From the NCBI GenBank assembly GCA_947494695.1, contig CANLWB010000004.1, positions 310,001-374,000 on the forward strand: a stretch of DNA of 64,000 nucleotides, read 5' to 3'. The position numbers were made by a program, and so were the translations under genes. This document shows, in pieces, positions 37,894 to 46,183 of the stretch (positions are counted from its first letter, which is position 1; each line of letters begins with the position of its first letter). The notes beneath the pieces were generated by a model. It searched no databases. It saw nothing but the letters and a program-made list of their open reading frames with translations, and was not told where the DNA came from. Origin of the DNA: an uncultured Flavobacteriaceae bacterium. Lineage in GTDB: Bacteria > Bacteroidota > Bacteroidia > Flavobacteriales > Flavobacteriaceae.

Positions 37894-38322
37894 ATGAAAA
37901 AGACGATAATGAAATTAAAAAAAGAACAGCTTTATTTAAAAGCATATTCCATGTCGGAAATCCTAATTGTACTTTGTATTATAGGCATTTTGATTTACCT
38001 CGTTGTTCCTAATCAAACTTCTGTGGTAACAAGCGCAAAATCCATTGAAGCACAGAATATGCTAAGCATGATTCATGGTTTAGAGAAAAGTCATTTTTAC
38101 AGACATTCAAAATATACTGCCGATTTTAATGAATTGGGTTTTGAAGAAGCTCTAACCATAGATAAAGGCGGACAGGCCGTTTATAAAATAGAAGTCACCG
38201 AAGCGTCTTTAAATACCTTTACCGCTACAGCTACCGCTTTACAGGATTTTGATGGGGATGGAGTTTATAATACCTGGCAGATTGATCAGGATCGTAAACT
38301 AAAAGAAATAGTAAAAGACTAG
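37894..38322 (+). CDS. gspG: Major (pseudo)pilin, GspG-like
   Basis: 142 residues from ATG 37894 (a GTG at 37870 would lengthen the leader by eight). The mature N-terminus YSMSEILIVLCIIGILIYLV has Glu at position 5, with Ala at -1. The body has the helix and beta pattern of GspG (AKSIEAQNMLSMIHGLEKSH, FYRHSKYTADFNELGF) and a C-terminal Asp-rich loop DFDGDGVYNTWQIDQD, matching the calcium site of major pseudopilins. It lies between gspF and the peptidase gene. Confidence 0.8.
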   Translation: MKKTIMKLKKEQLYLKAYSMSEILIVLCIIGILIYLVVPNQTSVVTSAKSIEAQNMLSMIHGLEKSHFYRHSKYTADFNELGFEEALTIDKGGQAVYKIEVTEASLNTFTATATALQDFDGDGVYNTWQIDQDRKLKEIVKD

Positions 38323-38323
38323 A

Positions 38324-38806
38324 ATGGTGCTAAATATTGGATATGTTTTACTAATCATATTGTTATTCCTCGTATTGTATCAGGATTCAAAAATGCGAAC
38401 GTTGCATGTGATTATACCAGTGTTAGTTTTTGGTGTTTCACTACTCATTAATTACGTTTCTTTAGATTTAGAGTTTAAAGATATTTTAAACAACATAGGG
38501 TTCTTATTGCTTAATATTACAGGCCTTACACTATACTTCTCTTTGAAAAGAAAGACATTTTCAAACCCCATAAATCGAGACATTGGTTTAGGGGATATCG
38601 TTTTTTTTATTGCTATAACACCTCTATTTAAACTGGAAACTTTTATTGTGTTTTTCGTTATTGGTTTAGTATTCTCGCTTGTGTTGTACACCATCGTTTT
38701 ATGGTTTAAAAAAATAGAAACGATTCCTTTAGCGGGTTACCTGTCACTATATTTAGTTATCAATCTGACTATACAAAATGTATTTAATATCAATATATCA
38801 CTATAA
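38324..38806 (+). CDS. Prepilin peptidase (A24 family, short form)
   Basis: A 160-residue membrane protein with six hydrophobic segments and the aspartic protease motifs: the first Asp in LVLYQDSKMRTLHVIIP and the second in the GxGD motif RDIGLGDIVFFIAIT. It lacks the N-terminal zinc/methyltransferase domain of PilD/GspO, so it probably cleaves without N-methylating. It would process the four pilin-like proteins of the same operon. Its stop overlaps the gspE start (TAATG). Confidence 0.85.
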   Translation: MVLNIGYVLLIILLFLVLYQDSKMRTLHVIIPVLVFGVSLLINYVSLDLEFKDILNNIGFLLLNITGLTLYFSLKRKTFSNPINRDIGLGDIVFFIAITPLFKLETFIVFFVIGLVFSLVLYTIVLWFKKIETIPLAGYLSLYLVINLTIQNVFNINISL

Positions 38807-40212
38807 TGGAAGTCACCAGAGATAATCAAATCAAATTATCGGTTGATTTACAGCAGGTCATTAGTTCCGATTTAGCGAATCATTTTTTAATTATTCCTAA
38901 ATCTGTTTCTGGAAATGATTTCGTGTTTTACATCGATAAAACACAGGAACTCGACATAGACAACATCAAGGCAGAACTTAAACTACTCTTTAATAAAAAC
39001 ATAAGTTTAGAGGTTGTAGAGTCTTCGATTATAGGTAAAGCACTTTCTATCTATTATAGAAAAAATGATTCACAGCCTAAGATGGTGTCTTATGGCAATG
39101 ACTTTTTAGATGATTTAATTTTTGAGGCAAAGCAGATTAGTGCCAGTGATATTCACATTGAAATATATGAAGAAGATGTGAGAGTACGATTAAGAATAGA
39201 TGGCCAGTTAATTGAGAAAAACAGTATTAAAAGGGAAAGCTATTTAGAGCTAATCAATCAGATTAAGATTAAATCAAATTTAGATATCACAGAAAAGAGG
39301 CTTCCGCAAGATGGAAGAATTGAATACGATGATTTTGATGTTAGGGTTTCTATACTACCAACCCATCACGGTGAAAAGGTGGTTATGAGAATTTTGGGTA
39401 GAGATGCTTCACACTTGGATATTAATCAGTTAGGATTTGAACCACATAATTTACAGCTTTACCTGGAAGCCGTAAAAAAAACAAATGGTATTATTTTAAT
39501 TAGTGGTCCAACGGGGTCGGGAAAAACCACCACATTATACGGTACTTTAAAGCATCTTAATAATATTAAAACAAATATTGTTACAGTTGAAGACCCAATT
39601 GAATACACATTAAAAGGTATAAATCAAGTTCAGTTAAAGGAAAACATAGGATTAACATTCACATCGGCTTTGCGATCTTTTTTACGTCAGGATCCAGATA
39701 TTATTATGCTTGGAGAGATTCGGGATGCGCAAACGGCTCAGATGGCCATTCGAGCGTCTCTAACAGGGCACTTGGTCTTATCAACCATTCACACCAATTC
39801 GGCTATAGGGACTATTTCAAGATTAATAGATATGGGAATCCCATCATTTTTAATTGCTGAAACCATCAATCTATCTGTGGCGCAAAGGTTAATAAGAACA
39901 TTGTGTACAACTTGTAAAGAAGAACAGGAATTTGATAATAATGATCTCCCTATATCATTTAGTCCCAAGAATACAATACATAAACATTATGTTCCGGTAG
40001 GTTGTGATCGTTGTTATCATACAGGCTATAAAGGAAGAAGAGCTATATATGAAATATTACCAATGACTCATGATGTGAAAGAGTTTATAAAGAAAAATAC
40101 ATTGGAGAAATCTGATATTATGGCAAACAAAAAATTATCTAATAAGGCTTTTGACTTATTCTTAAAAGGGGTTACTTCTTTGGATGAGATATACCCAATA
40201 CTTATAAACTAG
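38806..40212 (+). CDS. gspE: Secretion/pilus assembly ATPase
   Basis: A 468-residue GspE/PilB ATPase. An N1E-like segment is followed by DIHIEIYEEDVRVRLRIDG, Walker A GPTGSGKTTTLYG (near residue 233), the Asp box VTVEDPIEYTL, Walker B PDIIMLGEIRD, and the His box LVLSTIHTNSA. The tetracysteine zinc site is complete (CTTCKEE.. and CDRCYHTGYKGRRAIYE). It powers pseudopilus assembly. Confidence 0.96.
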   Translation: MEVTRDNQIKLSVDLQQVISSDLANHFLIIPKSVSGNDFVFYIDKTQELDIDNIKAELKLLFNKNISLEVVESSIIGKALSIYYRKNDSQPKMVSYGNDFLDDLIFEAKQISASDIHIEIYEEDVRVRLRIDGQLIEKNSIKRESYLELINQIKIKSNLDITEKRLPQDGRIEYDDFDVRVSILPTHHGEKVVMRILGRDASHLDINQLGFEPHNLQLYLEAVKKTNGIILISGPTGSGKTTTLYGTLKHLNNIKTNIVTVEDPIEYTLKGINQVQLKENIGLTFTSALRSFLRQDPDIIMLGEIRDAQTAQMAIRASLTGHLVLSTIHTNSAIGTISRLIDMGIPSFLIAETINLSVAQRLIRTLCTTCKEEQEFDNNDLPISFSPKNTIHKHYVPVGCDRCYHTGYKGRRAIYEILPMTHDVKEFIKKNTLEKSDIMANKKLSNKAFDLFLKGVTSLDEIYPILIN

Positions 40213-40215
40213 ACT

Positions 40216-42147
40216 ATGCTGTTAAGAACTATAACCGTATTTATTTTCTGTATAATTTTTAATGTAGGTTTTTCACAAACAAATATTAAGGCGTTTACCG
40301 AAAAACTTAATGAACTGGAAAAAACAAAAAAAGGGTTACAAGAGAATCTTAGAATAGATTTAAGTGGATTAACTCTATACGATTTTATTAATGCTCTAGC
40401 AGAAGAACATCAGTTAAATGTAAGCGTAGACTCAAAATTAAACCAGCTTGTTACAAGTAACTTTTACGATGTTAATATAAAGGATGTCTTTCTGTTTTTG
40501 ATTAAAAAACATGAATTGGATGTAGACGTGGCTAACAATATTTTAATTTTTAATAAAAAACCTGAAAAGGTTATAGTAAAAAAAGCGAAGCCTCTCAAGA
40601 ACATAGATGTGTCGTATAATGAACAGAATAAGTTTTTATCCATTAGGTTAGAAAATGATTCGTTACCTAGGGTAGCTAAAGCCATAACAGATGCCTCAAA
40701 GAAGAATGTTGTGCTAGCTCCAAATATTAAGGAACAAAAGGTATCGGCGTACATTCTTAATAGACCAATTAATGAGGTCTTGGAAATGATGGCCAAATCT
40801 AACGGTTTAGTATTAACAAAAGATGATAATGAAAACTATTATCTTGAAAAACAACTCATTGAAGAGCAGTTAGTTAGTGATAAGCCTACAACTAAGCGAA
40901 CAAGCAGAAGAAGTCGATCTAAAAATAATAAAACCAGGGATCAAAACCCAGTGGGAGCCTTTGATATAGAGGTTAACAAACAAGGTTTTTTAAACCTTAA
41001 AGCTTTTGATGTTGATGCAGCAGAAATCATTAAAGCATCAGCTGAAGAACTCAAAGTTAATTACTTTATGTATAATGTTCCAGAAGGAGTTAGTACGACA
41101 TTGGTAGCCAACGGTATTACATTCGATAACCTTTTAAATCACATTTTTAAAGGTAAAAACTATACTTACAAAAAAGCGAGCGATTTGTATCTAATAGGAG
41201 AGCATACTACTGAAGGCATTAGAACGACAGAGCTGGTACAACTAGAAAATAGAACAATAGAAACAGTATTGAATTCCTTGCCGGCTAAGATAACGGAATC
41301 TCTTGAAATTAAGGAGTTTGTTGAGCTTAATGGGTTTGTGGTCACCGGTTCAAGGAATCAAATTCAGGAATTTAAAGATTTTATATACGAAATTGATAGA
41401 GTGATACCGGTAATTCAAATAGAAGTTATTATAGTTCAGTATCAAAAGTCTTATGAAATACAAACAGGAATGCAAGCTGGAATTGATAATGAACAAGTAC
41501 CAACATCTGGAGTCCTTTTTCCAACTGGTGATGTTAACCTTAATGCTACTTCGGTGAACGGTTTAATAGATGCATTTAATGGATTGGGTATTGTGAACCT
41601 TGGAAAGGTTACAGAAAAGTTCTATTTAAACTTAAAAGCTTTGGAAAACAATTCACTTATTAGATTATCATCAACCCCTAAGCTTGTAACTCTTAATGGG
41701 CATGAAGCCACGTCTTCAATTGGGGAAACAAATTATTATTTTGAGCAGAATAATAGATTGATTAACTCAGGAGTAAATAATAACATTCTTCAATCGGGTA
41801 CATGGAAGTCTACAGAAGCTAATTTAAGTATAAACATTAAACCTTTTGTATCTAAAGATGAAAATGTAACGCTTACCATTTCTGTAGAGAAAAGTTCTTT
41901 TTTAGGAAGAGCAGGAGAAAATGCGCCTCCTGGAAAATCTACACAGAAATTTGATTCTATGATTAGTGTAAAGAACAATGAAATGATCCTTCTAGGAGGC
42001 TTAGATGAATTGGAAAACGAAAACTCTGGAACTGGTACCCCAATACTATCAAGGGTTCCTATAATTAAATGGTTGTTTAGTGGAAGAAAGAAGAGAAAAG
42101 AAAAATCCAAGCTTCATATTTTTATAAAACCTACAGTAACTTATTAA
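40216..42147 (+). CDS. gspD: Outer-membrane secretin
   Basis: 643 residues with a signal peptide (FIFCIIFNVGFSQ). The N-terminal STN/N0-like segment (LRIDLSGLTLYDFINALAEE) and two or three N-domains include YILNRPINEVLEMMAKSNGL. A basic low-complexity stretch (TKRTSRRSRSKNNKTR) sits in the middle. The secretin domain has VIQIEVIIVQ, SSTPKLVTLNGHEATSSIG and the closing GTPILSRVPIIKWLFSG. It forms the outer-membrane pore. Secretins are uncommon in Bacteroidota, where T9SS dominates. Confidence 0.92.
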   Translation: MLLRTITVFIFCIIFNVGFSQTNIKAFTEKLNELEKTKKGLQENLRIDLSGLTLYDFINALAEEHQLNVSVDSKLNQLVTSNFYDVNIKDVFLFLIKKHELDVDVANNILIFNKKPEKVIVKKAKPLKNIDVSYNEQNKFLSIRLENDSLPRVAKAITDASKKNVVLAPNIKEQKVSAYILNRPINEVLEMMAKSNGLVLTKDDNENYYLEKQLIEEQLVSDKPTTKRTSRRSRSKNNKTRDQNPVGAFDIEVNKQGFLNLKAFDVDAAEIIKASAEELKVNYFMYNVPEGVSTTLVANGITFDNLLNHIFKGKNYTYKKASDLYLIGEHTTEGIRTTELVQLENRTIETVLNSLPAKITESLEIKEFVELNGFVVTGSRNQIQEFKDFIYEIDRVIPVIQIEVIIVQYQKSYEIQTGMQAGIDNEQVPTSGVLFPTGDVNLNATSVNGLIDAFNGLGIVNLGKVTEKFYLNLKALENNSLIRLSSTPKLVTLNGHEATSSIGETNYYFEQNNRLINSGVNNNILQSGTWKSTEANLSINIKPFVSKDENVTLTISVEKSSFLGRAGENAPPGKSTQKFDSMISVKNNEMILLGGLDELENENSGTGTPILSRVPIIKWLFSGRKKRKEKSKLHIFIKPTVTY

Positions 42148-42148
42148 G

Positions 42149-43336
42149 ATGTTGAAAGAAAAGATAAAAAACATATTTAACGATAATAAAAGGTACTATA
42201 CTCTGGGGATATCCAATACAAGTGGAGTTTTGGAGTATCATCTATTAAAAATATTGTTTAAAGACAATGAATTAAAAATAGAAGACAGGCACATTTCACA
42301 GAAGATAGATGATGAATTCAAAGAACATTTAAATAAAAACTACCCTGTAATTTTAAATATTGAAGGCGATGGCATTATAAATAAAAGGGTTGAAAATAAA
42401 TCGGGATATAGAAAGAATTTAATATTTAAATCAGATCTCGATGATTTTTATTTTTACGAGTACAGACAGGATAAGGATGTATTTATTTCTGTGGCAAGAA
42501 AGGAGTTAATAGATACTTATCTAAACGAATTGAGAGCCTTAGATGTTTTTGTTATTCATGTGTCGTATGGACCTTTTGTAATGGGGGCTTTATTACCGCT
42601 TATAAAAGGAGATTCAATTATTTCGTCCAATACCTATAGTGTTGAGATACGAGGAAGTAGGATTTTCTCATTCGAAAAAAAACTTAATCCAGATAATCAA
42701 TATACTATTAATGGGGATATATTTAAAGCTTACGAAGTACCATTAATAGCAACGTTTTTTAGTTATAAATTCCCAAAGGAGTCCATTGAATTTGATACGA
42801 GTTTTTTAGATGATAATGCTAGTGAGTTTAAGTATAAAAAATGGTTTAAAATAGCCTTCATATCGGTACTTTTCTTTTTTCTTATTACCCTTGTTTCGAG
42901 TCATTTATTACACGACTCTTATATGGGGAGTCTATTAGAAAAAGAATCGCGTTATGCTTTGGCTTTACAAACTTCACGAGAAATCACTCAACTAGATGAA
43001 GAAAAGGCTTTGAAGGAGAAAATATTGCTTACCACCAATATGAGTAATAAAAGTTTTGTTTCAAAGTATGTGGTAGATATTGGAAACTCAACGCTTCCGG
43101 AAATAACACTAAAGACAATCCATGTAATTCCCATGCAAAAAAAAATAGAAGAAGCGAAAAAGATTGATCTGGATTTTAATCATATCATCGTATTGGGTAA
43201 GGTTTCGAATGATTTGGTTTTTAATCGCTGGATAAAAAAGATAGAGAAATTTAAATGGGTCAAGAAAATGGATATTATTGATTACACGCAGGAAAATAAG
43301 ATATGGAATGAATTCTTTCTTAAAATAGAAATTTAG
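42149..43336 (+). CDS. GspL / PilM-PilN-like inner-membrane assembly protein
   Basis: 395 residues: an N-terminal cytoplasmic actin-like (PilM/GspL) domain to ~residue 225, one membrane helix (IAFISVLFFFLITLVSSHLL, about 235-254), a coiled segment, and a periplasmic ferredoxin-like (PilN) domain (LPEITLKTIHVIPM, HIIVLGKVSNDLVFNRWIKK). The single-chain layout equals GspL. It links GspE to the periplasmic ring. Sequence is divergent; the call rests on topology and operon position. Confidence 0.7.
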   Translation: MLKEKIKNIFNDNKRYYTLGISNTSGVLEYHLLKILFKDNELKIEDRHISQKIDDEFKEHLNKNYPVILNIEGDGIINKRVENKSGYRKNLIFKSDLDDFYFYEYRQDKDVFISVARKELIDTYLNELRALDVFVIHVSYGPFVMGALLPLIKGDSIISSNTYSVEIRGSRIFSFEKKLNPDNQYTINGDIFKAYEVPLIATFFSYKFPKESIEFDTSFLDDNASEFKYKKWFKIAFISVLFFFLITLVSSHLLHDSYMGSLLEKESRYALALQTSREITQLDEEKALKEKILLTTNMSNKSFVSKYVVDIGNSTLPEITLKTIHVIPMQKKIEEAKKIDLDFNHIIVLGKVSNDLVFNRWIKKIEKFKWVKKMDIIDYTQENKIWNEFFLKIEI

Positions 43337-43337
43337 G

Positions 43338-43865
43338 GTGTTTAAAAATTTAACATATAAGCGTAAATTCTTTTTAACAATTCTTGGTTTTGTATTGTTG
43401 CTAATGGCTGCTTATAAGAAGACTTATAAGCATACATTTACAGCCAGAAAGGCACTTAATGAAGTAAGACAAAAGCTTAACAATACAGAAGCTTCGGCAA
43501 ATAATTTAATAGCACTAAAAAATGATATTAAATCCCTGGACAGATTAATAGGAGGACATTCACTAAACCCCATTCATGTTCAACAAAAACTTCTTGATTT
43601 TATGGCCAAAAAAAACCTGAAAGTTGATATCGTTTCTATTGAAAATGCTCATGTATTTACGGATAAAGAATTCTTAATCTACTCGAACCGAATTGAGTTG
43701 GAAGGTTCGTACGAGGAATTAGTTAAACTTCTATACGAGACAGAAAAGAAATTCTCTGGTTCCAGAGTGGTAAGTGCAAAATTCTATTCAAAGAAGAATT
43801 ATAAGACCAGAAAGCAAACTCTTTTTTTAAAAATAATATTACAGAATTATGAAAAAGCTAAATAA
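43338..43865 (+). CDS. GspM / PilO-like inner-membrane protein
   Basis: 175 residues starting with GTG: one N-terminal membrane helix (FLTILGFVLLLMAAYK), a coiled-coil (ARKALNEVRQKLNNTEASAN) and a small alpha/beta domain (FLIYSNRIELEGSYEELVKL). This is the PilO/GspM architecture, and the gene directly follows the PilM/N-like gene as in pilMNOP clusters. It overlaps the following lipoprotein gene by 17 bases. Confidence 0.7.
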   Translation: MFKNLTYKRKFFLTILGFVLLLMAAYKKTYKHTFTARKALNEVRQKLNNTEASANNLIALKNDIKSLDRLIGGHSLNPIHVQQKLLDFMAKKNLKVDIVSIENAHVFTDKEFLIYSNRIELEGSYEELVKLLYETEKKFSGSRVVSAKFYSKKNYKTRKQTLFLKIILQNYEKAK

Positions 43866-44805
43866 TATAACAATACTCGTGGTTGTACTTTTTTTATCAT
43901 TCGCTTGCGATGATATTTTAGAAGAAGACATCACAAATGACAACGTACAAATTATATCCCCACTAGAAGGAACACTTGTCGAAGGAAATACGGTGCAATT
44001 TCTATGGAAGGAAGTAAGCGGTGCAGACAAATACAGAATACAGATAACAAAAAGGGAAAAGGGGCTGGAAGTAGACTCTTTAATTAATGCAGCTAACTTC
44101 GTTTATAACCTAGGACCCGGAGATTATCAGTGGCGTATTAAAGCAGAAAATTTTGCCTATCAAACAGATTATATTTTTCCTGTGAGTTTCAAGATGCAGG
44201 CATCAGATAATTTAACGAATCAAAGTGTCATACTTAAAACACCTTCAGAAAACATATATACAAATAATAAGAATCTAATTTTTACCTGGGAGGGTTTAAG
44301 CAATGTTGATGGTTATGCATTTGTATTCATAAAAAAGTTGGAAGGAGAGCAAACCGTTTTAGAAAAGAATGATATTGGGGCCACAAGTTTCAATATAGAA
44401 GCCAGTGTTATAGACGAAGATGCAGAATATATTTGGAGTGTAAAAGCGGTTAATGCGACTTCTCAAACCCCTTTTTCTAAACGTTCTCTTTTTATAGATA
44501 CCGTAACACCAAATCAACCAACATTATCAGCACCTGTAGATAAAGTTGAAATTTCACCTTCTAAGGTTACTTTTAATTGGGCAAATGGTACAGATTCCGG
44601 TACCATTCAGTCAGCCATTACGAATACATTAGAAATTTCTGATGATATTGATTTTAACACATTATTACATTCAAGCAGCACCTCTAATAACTCTTTGGAG
44701 TATGAGTTTAGCTCAACTGGAACGTATTATTGGAGAGTAAGAGCTATTGATGGTGCTACTAATAAAAGTGATTATAGTATCGCTAGATCCGTAATAATTA
44801 AATAA
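43849..44805 (+). CDS. Lipoprotein with fibronectin type III-like domains
   Basis: 318 residues with a lipoprotein signal (VVVLFLSFACDDI, Cys at residue 20). Three FN3-like modules follow, each closing with a YxWRI/YIWSV/YYWRV strand (GDYQWRIKAENFA, AEYIWSVKAVNAT, GTYYWRVRAIDGA). An Asp/Glu-rich linker follows the lipid site. It lies inside the secretion operon between PilO- and PilP-like genes, so it could be a pilotin-like or surface accessory factor. No known Gsp counterpart has this layout. Confidence 0.7.
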   Translation: MKKLNNITILVVVLFLSFACDDILEEDITNDNVQIISPLEGTLVEGNTVQFLWKEVSGADKYRIQITKREKGLEVDSLINAANFVYNLGPGDYQWRIKAENFAYQTDYIFPVSFKMQASDNLTNQSVILKTPSENIYTNNKNLIFTWEGLSNVDGYAFVFIKKLEGEQTVLEKNDIGATSFNIEASVIDEDAEYIWSVKAVNATSQTPFSKRSLFIDTVTPNQPTLSAPVDKVEISPSKVTFNWANGTDSGTIQSAITNTLEISDDIDFNTLLHSSSTSNNSLEYEFSSTGTYYWRVRAIDGATNKSDYSIARSVIIK

Positions 44806-44821
44806 AACAAATCAATATCCT

Positions 44822-45319
44822 TTGAGAAAAAAGTATTTAAATAGTGTGTTAATAATACTGTTGGTCGTTATTTGGGGAGCAGTTATTTATAAGTATTTTG
44901 GGAAATCGAGTAGCATTAACGATACCATGGGTAATGATTTGGCTAGCACAAATTATAAACCAAAATATACTATAACCAAGGATACTTTTTTGTTGGAAAT
45001 AGTGAATAAAACACCATTCAAAGCTTCCAAAATAGTTAAAAAAAAAGTAATTCAAACTAAACCTAAAAAGACGACAAAAAAAAATGTAGTTAAGCCAGTA
45101 AAAAAAATAAACATGACCTGGCCAGACATAAGTTATCATGGTTTTGTAAAAGGAAAAAACAAATCCACCCGACTTATTTTATTAAAAATCGACAATAGGC
45201 TTTACAGGAAAAGAGAAAGCCAAACCATTAATAATTTAACTCTAATAAAGGCATACAGTGACTCCCTCGTTGTGTCATTCAATAGTACAAAAAAAACAAT
45301 ACAAAAAATCCATGACTAA
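44822..45319 (+). CDS. GspC / PilP-like inner-membrane connector
   Basis: 165 residues: an N-terminal membrane helix (LNSVLIILLVVIWGAVIYKY), a long basic linker (KASKIVKKKVIQTKPKKTTK), and a ~60-residue beta domain (MTWPDISYHGFVKGKNKSTR, INNLTLIKAYSDSLVVSF) that matches the homology region of GspC/PilP, which docks on the secretin N0 domain. Assignment is from topology, domain pattern and operon place. The next gene starts inside its last codons. Confidence 0.65.
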   Translation: MRKKYLNSVLIILLVVIWGAVIYKYFGKSSSINDTMGNDLASTNYKPKYTITKDTFLLEIVNKTPFKASKIVKKKVIQTKPKKTTKKNVVKPVKKINMTWPDISYHGFVKGKNKSTRLILLKIDNRLYRKRESQTINNLTLIKAYSDSLVVSFNSTKKTIQKIHD

Positions 45320-45824
45320 TTTTAATCGACTTACCCTTGTAAATACTGTGTTAGTGTTAATTATAGCTGTAGTTGCTGTAATCAGTTATTTAAAATTCAA
45401 TACACAAAAACATATCGTATATATAGATAATATGAGATTGTTTAACGAATTTAATATGACCAAAGATATTAGAACCATTGAAGAGGCTAAGATTAGTAGT
45501 CGAGCTCTGGAAATAGACAGTCTATATTCAAAGTTAAAATCATTATCTGCAAATGAAAGAGAAGATCGATTTTTCAAAAATTTACAGCAACAAATAGCAC
45601 TTAAGAGTAAGGCATTACAAGAATCACAAGATAATTATATTCAGAATTTAAATAAAAATGTTTGGAATAGACTTAATACGTATATAAAAGTTTATGCTCA
45701 AACCAATAATTACGAGATTATATTGGGGACTAGTGGTAATGGCAATGTTATGTTTGCTAAAGAAACTATTGATATTACCAATCAAATTATAAAATATGTA
45801 AACTATTCTTACGAAGGTGATTAG
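45312..45824 (+). CDS. Skp/OmpH-like membrane-anchored protein
   Basis: 170 residues from ATG 45312. An N-terminal membrane helix (LVNTVLVLIIAVVAVISYL) is followed by an OmpH/Skp-type domain: a short strand (HIVYIDNMRLFNEFNM), a long coiled-coil (EEAKISSRALEIDSLYSKLK, then KNLQQQIALKSKALQESQDN) and a closing strand (NNYEIILGTSGNGNVMFAKE). Skp proteins chaperone outer-membrane proteins. As the last gene of a secretin operon it may help the secretin or a cargo fold. A strong terminator follows. Confidence 0.7.
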   Translation: MTNFNRLTLVNTVLVLIIAVVAVISYLKFNTQKHIVYIDNMRLFNEFNMTKDIRTIEEAKISSRALEIDSLYSKLKSLSANEREDRFFKNLQQQIALKSKALQESQDNYIQNLNKNVWNRLNTYIKVYAQTNNYEIILGTSGNGNVMFAKETIDITNQIIKYVNYSYEGD

Positions 45825-45871
45825 ACGGGTTTGCCTTAACTATTTTAAGGAAAACCCCTAAATACAACTTT

Positions 45872-45915
45872 AACACTTTCAATACTTTTAACAAAGTTTT
45901 GAAAGTGTTTTTTAT
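45872..45915 (+). terminator. Strong Rho-independent terminator of the secretion operon
   Basis: AACACTTTCAA (45872-45882) and TTGAAAGTGTT (45899-45909) form a perfect 11-bp stem, followed by a T run. It lies ~50 bases after the last gene. The ~270 bases from here to 46184 hold no supported gene; a short frame at 45919-46140 has no features of a real one. Confidence 0.9.
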
Positions 45916-46183
45916 TTTATGGGGGCGATAAATTTTTTCATTCTACGATTTCTTTTTAGAAATTTTTTCAGAGGTATTACTTACTATAAGGATACGTTGA
46001 AATCTTTCGTTCAATCTACATATAAAGTAATCTTTTTCTACCTCCTAAATCAGAAATTAAAAATAGTTGATCAAGGTATCTACTATATAATAACTTCAAT
46101 TTTCAAAATTACTCCCCAAGTAACTGCGCCTACTTTTTAATGAAACAAGTTCAAATAGGAATATAAAACTAATTACATATAAC

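Noticed and set aside
45919-46140. 73-residue frame between the terminator and the FN3 gene
   Set aside because: It begins inside the terminator tail, is built of AT-rich codons with no domain or signal pattern, and has no start context.
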